A stretch of 64,000 bases of DNA from Kocuria rosea. GTDB taxonomy: Bacteria; Actinomycetota; Actinomycetes; Actinomycetales; Micrococcaceae. The notes under the pieces are model-generated. The model searched no databases and was not told where the DNA came from. It saw nothing but the letters and a program-made list of their open reading frames with translations. A program made the translations under genes and the position numbers. The DNA lies in the NCBI RefSeq assembly GCF_006094695.1, contig NZ_CP035103.1, positions 3,038,001-3,102,000 on the forward strand. The letters are read 5' to 3'. Positions within the stretch are counted from its first letter, which is position 1, and every line of letters begins with the position of its first letter. Below, in pieces: positions 45,355 to 52,034 of this stretch.

Positions 45355-45993
45355 ATGATCGCCGCGATCATTCCCGCCCACGACGAGGCGGCCCGCGTCG
45401 AGCACGCGGTCGTCTCCCTCCACCGCCAGACCCGTCCGCCGGAGCGCATCCTCGTCATGTCGGACGACTCCACCGACGCCACCGTCGAGGTCGCCCTGCA
45501 CGCCGGCGCCGAGGTCCTGCTCACCGTCGACAACCGGCACCACCGTGCCGGGGCGCTCAACCAGGCCCTGGACACCGTCCGGATGGAGCCGGACGACCTG
45601 GTGCTGGTCCTCGACCCCGGCGTCCGGCTGCCGCCGGGCTTCCTGGCCCGCGCCCTGGCCGCCCTCCGGGACCGCAACGTGGGCGCCGTCTCCGCCCGGT
45701 CCACCGCCGTCGGCGGCCCGGCCGCACTGATCCGCTGGCAGGCGCTCGAGGACGTCCACCGGTCGTTCGGCCGCTACTGCGACGAGGGCGCCGTGACCGG
45801 CCAGACGCGTCTCGCCCTCGACCTGGAGGCCGTCGGCTGGCGCCTCAGCCCGCCGCTGGAGGCCGAGGAGGACGGGCCCGTCCCGGTCGAGCACCTCGCG
45901 CCCGTCCCGGCGGAGCACGCCGTCCCCGCCCCGGTCGAGCGCGTCGTGCCCGTCCCGATCGAGGTCCTGCGGGCGGAGCCGGTGGCCGCGTGA
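45355..45993 (+). CDS. GT2-fold protein lacking catalytic motifs, with an 8-residue repeat tail
   Basis: 212 residues from ATG 45355 (GAGAGAAG upstream). The first ~165 follow a family 2 glycosyltransferase: MIAAIIPAHDEAARVEHAV, SDDSTDAT, then LDPGVRLPPGF where DxD should be, and VTGQTRLALDLEAVGWRLSP where TED is expected. There is no QxxRW region or membrane part. The C-terminus is four 8-residue repeats of the type PVPVEHLA. It follows the partner-switching operon on the same strand. It could be a degenerate remnant or a regulatory decoy. I see no frameshift. Confidence 0.7.
   Translation: MIAAIIPAHDEAARVEHAVVSLHRQTRPPERILVMSDDSTDATVEVALHAGAEVLLTVDNRHHRAGALNQALDTVRMEPDDLVLVLDPGVRLPPGFLARALAALRDRNVGAVSARSTAVGGPAALIRWQALEDVHRSFGRYCDEGAVTGQTRLALDLEAVGWRLSPPLEAEEDGPVPVEHLAPVPAEHAVPAPVERVVPVPIEVLRAEPVAA
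45880..45975 (+). repeat. 24-bp tandem repeat, four copies
   Basis: Encodes successive octapeptides PVPVEHLA, PVPAEHAV, PAPVERVV, PVPIEVLR at the end of the GT2-fold protein. Copies diverge mostly at third positions and at the His/Arg/Val sites. Boundaries are approximate. Confidence 0.7.
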
Positions 45994-46018
45994 TCCGCCG
46001 CCCGGCCCGCCGGGACGC

Positions 46019-46339
46019 TCAGTCGCGGGCGGTGCGGCCCACGAGGACGGCCGCCGCGCCCGCGAGGACCGTGGTGGTCAGGCAGCCGATCGGCAGGGGC
46101 AGGCAGCAACCGCCCACCGTGACGTTCGTGCCCCGGCGCGTCCGGGTGGAGTACCCGGGGAAGGGGAGCATCCGGAAGCCGGAACGGCGGCCGTACCCCC
46201 CGCCCCGGCGGCCGGGCAGGTCGTAGCCCGGGCCGAAGCGGCCGGGGCCTCCGCGGCCGGGTCGGCCGAGGGGCGAGCGGGACCAACGGGCGTCGAACTC
46301 GCCGTCGGCCGCGCGGTAGTCGTATCCGGAGGAGGTCAT
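46019..46339 (-). CDS. Small Gly/Arg-rich protein with C-terminal membrane segment
   Basis: 106 residues from ATG 46339. TTTGAT ends 7 nt upstream and no ribosome site is seen, so the start may be leaderless. Residues ~20-60 are Gly/Arg/Pro-rich. The end has VGGCCLPLPIGCLTTTVLAG, a Cys-Cys-Leu-Pro motif running into a single membrane helix. Not recognised with certainty. It is convergent with the GT2-fold gene. Confidence 0.6.
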   Translation of the reverse strand: MTSSGYDYRAADGEFDARWSRSPLGRPGRGGPGRFGPGYDLPGRRGGGYGRRSGFRMLPFPGYSTRTRRGTNVTVGGCCLPLPIGCLTTTVLAGAAAVLVGRTARD

Positions 46340-46398
46340 GCCGCCCATCAAACCATCAGCAGGCTGTCGGGTCCACCCCGTCGCCGCCGGGAACGGGC

Positions 46399-46863
46399 TC
46401 AGCCGCGGCGCAGCAGCTCCTCGGCGCGCTCCACGTGCTCCCGCACCGCCTCGGCCCGGCGGACGACCGCGTCCAGCCGGTGGGCGGACGACTCCTCGTC
46501 GGCCCGCACGAACCGGGCCATGGTGAGGGCCTCCGCCGCCTGGGCCATCGCGTTGCCGGCCCGGGAGAGCTCACGGTGGACGTCGTTGAGGTAGCCGCCC
46601 GCGGAGGCCGGGATGTCGTGGCTGCTGCTCGGCGCCGTGCGCTGCGCCGCCGCGCACACGGCCCGCACCTCCGGCAGCAGATCGGCGAGCGCGTTGGCGG
46701 TGGGCACCACGGACTGCGCGAGCGTCTTGTCCGGGAGGCTCTCGAGGATCTGGTGGAAGCGGTCCAGACCCCGGCGGAACCGGTCGTGGGCGCGGCGCCA
46801 CACGCCCAGACCGAGCTCGGCCTCGTCACGGCGAGCGGCGCGGTAGTCGCGCAGGAATGCCAC
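46399..46863 (-). CDS. Conserved hypothetical helical protein
   Basis: 154 residues, predicted to be almost all alpha-helix, with no membrane segment and one central cysteine (VRAVCAAAQ). GTG at 46863 has AAAGGAC at good spacing, and TAGGAT about 35 nt upstream is a likely -10. The family is not recognised. The high Ala/Arg/Glu content may indicate coiled-coil bundling. Confidence 0.65.
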   Translation of the reverse strand: MAFLRDYRAARRDEAELGLGVWRRAHDRFRRGLDRFHQILESLPDKTLAQSVVPTANALADLLPEVRAVCAAAQRTAPSSSHDIPASAGGYLNDVHRELSRAGNAMAQAAEALTMARFVRADEESSAHRLDAVVRRAEAVREHVERAEELLRRG

Positions 46864-46901
46864 GGGCGGTCCTTTCGAGTGGAGACAGTCCATCCTACGG
46901 C

Positions 46902-46943
46902 GGCCCGGCCCGCCCTCCGTGCGCGCGGAGGGCGGGCCGGGCC
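46902..46943 (-). terminator. Terminator after the quinone oxidoreductase
   Basis: 18-bp perfect stem (46902-46919 with 46926-46943), 6-nt loop, 50 nt past the stop. Confidence 0.85.
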
Positions 46944-46992
46944 CGGCGACGGGCCTGGACCGGGCCGTCCGCGGCCGTGCCGAGGGGTGCGC

Positions 46993-47976
46993 TCAGGGGA
47001 CGAGCAGGACCTTGCCGATGTGCGTGCCGGAGTCGAAGTACTCGTGGGCCCGCGCGACCTCGTCCAGGGGGAAGGTGCGGTCCACGACCGGGCGGACGGC
47101 GCCGGACTCGACGTGGGGCCACACGTGCTCCCGCACGGCGGCCATGATGCGGGTCTTCTCCGCCACGGGCCGCGGGCGCAGCGTGGTGCCGATCACGGCG
47201 GCCCGCTTGGCCATGAGCTTGCCGAGGTCCAGCTCCCCCGTGCGTCCGCCCTGGGTGGCGATGACCGCGATCCGGCCGTTGGTGGCCAGCGCGTCCAGGT
47301 TGCGCCCCAGGTAGGAGCCGCCCACGACGTCGAGCACGATGTCGGCGCCGTGCCCGTCCGTGAGCTCCCGCACGCGCGCCACGAAGTCCTCCTGCCGGTA
47401 GTCGATCGCCTCGGCGCCGAGCCGCCGTGCAGCCTCGGCCTTCTCCGGGCTGCCGACCGTGGTGAGCACGCGCAGGCCGAGGGCCCGGCACATCTGGAGG
47501 GCGTTGGTGCCGATCCCGCCGGTGCCGCCGTGCACCAGGACCGTCTCGCCCTCGCGGGCGGCGGCGGCCATGAAGACGTTGGAGAACACCGTGGCGCACA
47601 CCTCCGGCAGGCCGGCGGCGGCGACGAGGTCCACCCCGGCGGGCGCGGGCAGGACCTGGCCGGCCGGGACGACGACCTCCTCGGCGTAGCCCCCGGAGTC
47701 CAGGAGGGCGACGACCTCGTCGCCGGGGGCGAACCCGGAGACGGCCGGCACCTCGGGGCCGAGCTCCTGCACCGTGCCCGAGACCTCGAGGCCGAAGACG
47801 GTCGACGCCCCGGGCGGGACCGGGTACCTGCCCAGCCGCTGCATGACGTCCGCCCGGTTGATCCCGGCGGCCCGGACCCGGATCCGCACCCCGTCGGGCG
47901 TGAGCTCCGGGGCGGGGACCTCGGCGACGGCGAGGACCTCCGGTCCGCCGGGGGTGGTCTCGAGCACTGCGCGCAT
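46993..47976 (-). CDS. NAD(P)H quinone oxidoreductase (zinc-free MDR family)
   Basis: A 327-residue medium-chain dehydrogenase of the quinone reductase/PIG3 type: AAGINRADVMQR, GDEVVALLDSGGYAEEV, nucleotide-binding VHGGTGGIGTNALQ, and DYRQEDF. It lacks the zinc-binding cysteines of alcohol dehydrogenases. It likely reduces quinones or enones with NADPH. ATG at 47976 follows GGAAGG. An in-frame ATG further upstream has no ribosome site. Confidence 0.9.
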   Translation of the reverse strand: MRAVLETTPGGPEVLAVAEVPAPELTPDGVRIRVRAAGINRADVMQRLGRYPVPPGASTVFGLEVSGTVQELGPEVPAVSGFAPGDEVVALLDSGGYAEEVVVPAGQVLPAPAGVDLVAAAGLPEVCATVFSNVFMAAAAREGETVLVHGGTGGIGTNALQMCRALGLRVLTTVGSPEKAEAARRLGAEAIDYRQEDFVARVRELTDGHGADIVLDVVGGSYLGRNLDALATNGRIAVIATQGGRTGELDLGKLMAKRAAVIGTTLRPRPVAEKTRIMAAVREHVWPHVESGAVRPVVDRTFPLDEVARAHEYFDSGTHIGKVLLVP

Positions 47977-48084
47977 GGTGGGGCCTTCCGGTCGGGGGCG
48001 ACGGTCGCTCCCATTGTGTCGCGGGGCGGGCACCCGGTCACCCGGCGTCGGCCCGTGGCGAACAGGCGGACGCCGGCGCCGCCC

Positions 48085-49521
48085 TCAGCGGATCGAGGCG
48101 TAGGCGTCGAGGGCGCGGCCGCGGCTGGCCGGCAGGTCCACGACCGGCTCGGGGTAGCCGACCGACGGTCCGAGCAGACCGGGCTCGTGCGGGTCCACGC
48201 CCTCGTCGCCGGCCAGCTCGGGGATCCAGCGGCGGATGTAGCGGGCCTCGGGGTCGAACTTCCGGCCCTGGGTCAGCGGGTTGAAGATCCGGAAGAACGG
48301 GCTCGCGTCCGCGCCGGAGCCCGCGACCCACTGCCAGTTCCCGGGCCCGCTCGCCGGTTCGGCGTCCACGAGCGTCTCCCAGAACCACTGCTCCCCCACC
48401 CGCCAGTCGACCAGCAGGTTCTTGGTGAGCAGGGACCCGGCGACCATCCGGACCCGGTTGTGCATCCACCCCGTGGCCCGCAGCTGCCGCATGCCCGCGT
48501 CCACGAGCGGGAAGCCGGTGCGCCCCTCCTGCCAGGCCCGGACGTCGCCGGCCGCCTCCGCCGCGTCCCGCCACGGGAACGCGTCGAAGGCCGGGCGGAC
48601 GTGGCGCACGTGCAGGTCCGGCACCTGGTGGAGCAGGTGCCAGTTGAACTCCCGCCAGCCCAGCTCGGCCAGGAACTTCTCCAGCCCCGGGCTGCTCCCC
48701 TGCTCGGACCGGTGCCGGACGGCCGCGTCCCAGACCGCGAACGGGCTGATCTCGCCCCACCGCAGGTGCGGGGAGAGCCGGCTGGTGCCGTCCCGGTCGG
48801 GCCGGTCGTGGCCCTCGGCGTAGTCCTCGACGCGGTCCAGGAAGTCGTCCAGCCGCTCCCACGCGGCCGCCTCCCCGGGCGTCCACACCGCGGCCAGCCC
48901 GGCCGCGCGCTCCGGGGACGGCACCAGGTCCCAGTCGACCTGGTCCTCGGTGCCGGCGGTCGCCGCCACCTCCGCGGCGGCCCCCCGGCCCGGCCCGGGC
49001 ACGGGGAGCGGCTGCCGGATCTCCAGCGCCCGGAGCGCCTTCCAGAAGGGGGTGAACACCTTGTACGGGCCGCCGGCGCCGGTGCGCAGGGTCCACGGCT
49101 CGTGCAGCAGCGCGGCCTGGAACGAGTGCGCCTCCACCCCGTGCTCGGCGCACCACTGCTTCACTCCGGCGTCCACGGCGAGCTCGGGCCCGCCGTAGCG
49201 GCGGTTCCACGTGATGCCGCCCGCCCCCGTGCGCTCGAGGACCTCGGGGAGCACGGTCCCGGCGGGGCCGCGGCGCAGCACCAGGGGGATGCCCAGCTCC
49301 CGGAGCGACTCCCGCAGGGACCGCAGCGACCCGTCCAGCCACCACTTCGCGGCCGCGCCGAGGGGCCGGACCCCCTCGGACTCCTGGTCCAGGACGCAGA
49401 GGGCGACCACCGCGCCGCGCCGGCACGCGGCGTCGAGGGCGGGGTGGTCCGTGACGCGCAGATCGTCCCGGAACCACACGATCGTCGTCGTCCCGCGGTC
49501 GGGGCTCTCGGGTGCGTCCAC
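48085..49521 (-). CDS. phr: Deoxyribodipyrimidine photolyase
   Basis: A 478-residue class I photolyase: N-terminal antenna domain (IVWFRDDLRVTDHPAL) and C-terminal FAD domain with SPHLRWGEIS, WREFNWHLL, TGFPLVDAGMRQLRATGWMHNRVRM and the electron-transfer tryptophans (WGEQ-like WRVGEQWFW, NWQW). It repairs UV pyrimidine dimers using light. The leaderless GTG at 49521 follows TAGGGT (49528-49533) by 6 nt. Confidence 0.94.
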   Translation of the reverse strand: MDAPESPDRGTTTIVWFRDDLRVTDHPALDAACRRGAVVALCVLDQESEGVRPLGAAAKWWLDGSLRSLRESLRELGIPLVLRRGPAGTVLPEVLERTGAGGITWNRRYGGPELAVDAGVKQWCAEHGVEAHSFQAALLHEPWTLRTGAGGPYKVFTPFWKALRALEIRQPLPVPGPGRGAAAEVAATAGTEDQVDWDLVPSPERAAGLAAVWTPGEAAAWERLDDFLDRVEDYAEGHDRPDRDGTSRLSPHLRWGEISPFAVWDAAVRHRSEQGSSPGLEKFLAELGWREFNWHLLHQVPDLHVRHVRPAFDAFPWRDAAEAAGDVRAWQEGRTGFPLVDAGMRQLRATGWMHNRVRMVAGSLLTKNLLVDWRVGEQWFWETLVDAEPASGPGNWQWVAGSGADASPFFRIFNPLTQGRKFDPEARYIRRWIPELAGDEGVDPHEPGLLGPSVGYPEPVVDLPASRGRALDAYASIR

Positions 49522-49541
49522 GCGCTCACCCTACCGGGGCT

Positions 49542-49571
49542 TTGGCGGCGTTCCGGGCGCCGTGGAAGAAT
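49542..49571 (+). promoter_or_regulatory. Promoter of tRNA-Ser(TGA)
   Basis: TTGGCG (49542-49547), 18-nt spacer, AAGAAT (49566-49571), 45 nt before the tRNA. Confidence 0.5.
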
Positions 49572-49616
49572 GGGCTGCGCGCTCCGCCGCCCCCGCCGGG
49601 GACCGGGCGGGCGCGG

Positions 49617-49704
49617 GGAAGGTTGTCCGAGCGGCCTAAGGAGCCGGTCTTGAAAACCGGTGTGCGGTGACCCCGTACCAAGGGTTCAAATCCCTTACCT
49701 TCCG
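49617..49704 (+). tRNA. tRNA-Ser (anticodon TGA)
   Basis: An 88-nt class II tRNA with a long variable arm. Acceptor GGAAGGT/ACCTTCC, anticodon loop CTTGAAA between ACCGG-type stems, T loop TTCAAAT. CCA is not encoded. It reads UCA/UCG-type codons. Confidence 0.96.
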
Positions 49705-49715
49705 CCTCCGCACGA

Positions 49716-49746
49716 GGCCCCCACCGCGAACCGGCCGGTGGGGGCC
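49716..49746 (+). terminator. tRNA-Ser(TGA) terminator
   Basis: 11-bp stem (49716-49726 with 49736-49746), 9-nt loop. Confidence 0.75.
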
Positions 49747-49852
49747 CCGTCCCGTCCCGGGGCCGGAGAAATGTCGCGGTGTCGTGGCTCGCCGTTCACC
49801 TCCGCGTGCTGAAATGGGGACAACGCACCGCCGCATCCCCCGGAGGACCCCC

Positions 49853-51979
49853 ATGGCGCCCCAGAAGCACCGTCCTGCCCTGCTCGCCGCGCTCGCCGCC
49901 GGCGCCGTGGTCACCTCGACCGGTCTGGTCCTCCCCGCGGCGTCCGCCCAGGGAACGGCGCCCCCGCCGGCACCGGGCGCGGGGGCGACCGCGGCCGGGG
50001 AGACGGCCGTCGAGCTGCTCTACTTCAACGACTACCACGGCCGGCTCTCCTCCGACCCACTCCTCTTCGCGGGCGCGATCGAGCAGCTGCGCGCGGAGAA
50101 CGAGGACGGCACGCTGCTGCTGTCCGGCGGGGACAACGTGGGCGCCTCCGAATACGTCTCGGCCGTGCAGCAGGACGACCCCACGCTCGACGTGCTCGAC
50201 GCGCTCGAGCTCGACGCCTCCGCCGTGGGCAACCACGAGTTCGACCGGGGCGCGGACGACCTGACCGGCCGCATCACCGAGCGCGCCGACTTCCCCTACC
50301 TGGCGGCCAACGTCACCGGCCCGGACGGCGAGCTCGTCACCGAGGCGTCCGCGACGTTCGACGTCGAGAGCGTGCGCGTGGGCGTGGTCGGCGCCGTCAC
50401 CCAGCAGACCGCCACGCTCGTCTCGCCCGGCGCGATCGAGGGCATCACCTTCGGCGACCCCGTCGAGGCCGTCAACGCCGAGGCCGAGCGGCTCGAGGCG
50501 GACGGGGCCGACCTCGTGGTGGCCGTCTACCACGAGGGCGCCGCCGACGCGGCCGACGCCCTCGGCGATCGGCTGGTGACCGGCACCAGCGCGACCGTGG
50601 ACGTGGTGCTCAACGGGCACACCCACCAGGTCTACGACGAGGGCGTCGACGTGGACGGCGACGGCGACCTCGACCGCGCGGTCCTGCAGGCCGGCTCGTA
50701 CGGCGGCAGCCTCGGGCGGATCTCCCTGAGCTACGACGAGGCCGCCGACGACGTCGACCTCACCACCGGCGTGCTGGCCGTCGACGAGGTCGTCACCGCG
50801 ACCGAGGAGGAGCTGGTCGCCCGGTATCCGCGCGTCGCGGAGGTCGCCGGGATCGTCGCGGACGCCGAGGCGGTGGCCCTGGAGCGGGGCAGCACCCCGG
50901 TCGGCGAGATCACCGGGGACATCACCACCGCCTACGGTCTGCGGGACGGCGTGCAGGCCCGCGACGACCGCGGCGCCGAGTCGAGCCTCGGCAACCTGGT
51001 CGCCGAGTCCATCCGCGACAGCCTGGACGAGTCGGACGGCGTGCAGATCGGCCTCATCAACCCCGGCGGCCTGCGCGCCGACCTCCTCTGGGCGGACGAC
51101 CCCGGCCAGGCCATCGACGGCGAGCGCGACGGCGTGGTGACGGAGTCCGAGGCCAACCAGGTGCTGCCCTTCGCCAACAACCTCACCACCGTGACCCTCA
51201 CCGGCGAGCAGTTCGAGCGGGTCCTCGAGCAGCAGTGGCAGCCCGAGGGATCGTCCCGGCCGTACCTGCAGCTGGGGCTGTCCGAGAACGTGTCCTACAC
51301 CTTCGACGCCGCCCGCCCGGCCGGGGACCGGATCACCTCGATCACGGTCGACGGGCAGCCCATCGACCCGGCCGCCGAGTACGTGATCGGCTCGGTGTCC
51401 TTCCTGGTGGAGGGCGGCGACAACTTCACCGCCCTGACCGAGGGCACCGACGTCACCGACACCGGCCGGATCGACCGCGACGCCTGGATGGAGTACCTCG
51501 CCGCCAACAGCCCGCTGTCCCCCGAGTTCGACCGCCGGTCCGTGGCGCTGACCGGGGCCGCCGCGGACGGCTGCACCGTGACCTTCGACGTCTCTTCCCT
51601 GGACATGACCTCCCTGGGTGCACCGGAGAACACCTGGCTGAGCGTGCGCGCGGGCGACCCGGACGGCACTGAACTCGGCACGGCACCGGTCACCGACGGC
51701 ACGACCTCGGTCAGCCTCGACACGACCGGCCTGGCCGACGACGCCGCCGTGTGGCTGGTCGCCGAGCCGTCCGGCACGCAGGTCCGCGTGCCGGAGGCTG
51801 TCCTGGACCTGCCCAGCGACTGCGCCACCGAGCCGGAGCCCACCGACAGGCCGACCCAGCCGCAGAAACCCGGCACGGGCCACTCCGGCGAGCACCCCGG
51901 CCAGGGCGAGCCCGGCCGCGGCGCCTGGAAGCACGGCTCCGAGCGGGCCCACCAGGTCCTCAGCCGCCTCTTCGGCTGA
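49853..51979 (+). CDS. Secreted 5'-nucleotidase/2',3'-cyclic phosphodiesterase (UshA-like)
   Basis: 708 residues. A Sec signal peptide (cleavage near ASA-QG) precedes a metallophosphatase domain with FNDYHGR, SGGDNVGAS, GNHEFDRG and LNGHTHQVY as metal ligands. A 5'-nucleotidase C-terminal domain (NLVAESIRDSLD, NPGGLRADL, LPFANNL, GGDNF) follows, then ~70 residues of beta-rich linker. The last ~38 residues form a basic tail starting PQKPGTGHSGEHPG, repeated in the next protein. ATG follows GGAGG. It probably scavenges phosphate or nucleosides outside the cell with the nuclease downstream. Confidence 0.92.
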   Translation: MAPQKHRPALLAALAAGAVVTSTGLVLPAASAQGTAPPPAPGAGATAAGETAVELLYFNDYHGRLSSDPLLFAGAIEQLRAENEDGTLLLSGGDNVGASEYVSAVQQDDPTLDVLDALELDASAVGNHEFDRGADDLTGRITERADFPYLAANVTGPDGELVTEASATFDVESVRVGVVGAVTQQTATLVSPGAIEGITFGDPVEAVNAEAERLEADGADLVVAVYHEGAADAADALGDRLVTGTSATVDVVLNGHTHQVYDEGVDVDGDGDLDRAVLQAGSYGGSLGRISLSYDEAADDVDLTTGVLAVDEVVTATEEELVARYPRVAEVAGIVADAEAVALERGSTPVGEITGDITTAYGLRDGVQARDDRGAESSLGNLVAESIRDSLDESDGVQIGLINPGGLRADLLWADDPGQAIDGERDGVVTESEANQVLPFANNLTTVTLTGEQFERVLEQQWQPEGSSRPYLQLGLSENVSYTFDAARPAGDRITSITVDGQPIDPAAEYVIGSVSFLVEGGDNFTALTEGTDVTDTGRIDRDAWMEYLAANSPLSPEFDRRSVALTGAAADGCTVTFDVSSLDMTSLGAPENTWLSVRAGDPDGTELGTAPVTDGTTSVSLDTTGLADDAAVWLVAEPSGTQVRVPEAVLDLPSDCATEPEPTDRPTQPQKPGTGHSGEHPGQGEPGRGAWKHGSERAHQVLSRLFG

Positions 51980-52034
51980 GCCCCGATCGTTCTCTCCCCT
52001 TCTCCCCCTGCCCCCACTGAAGGAACTCCCCACC

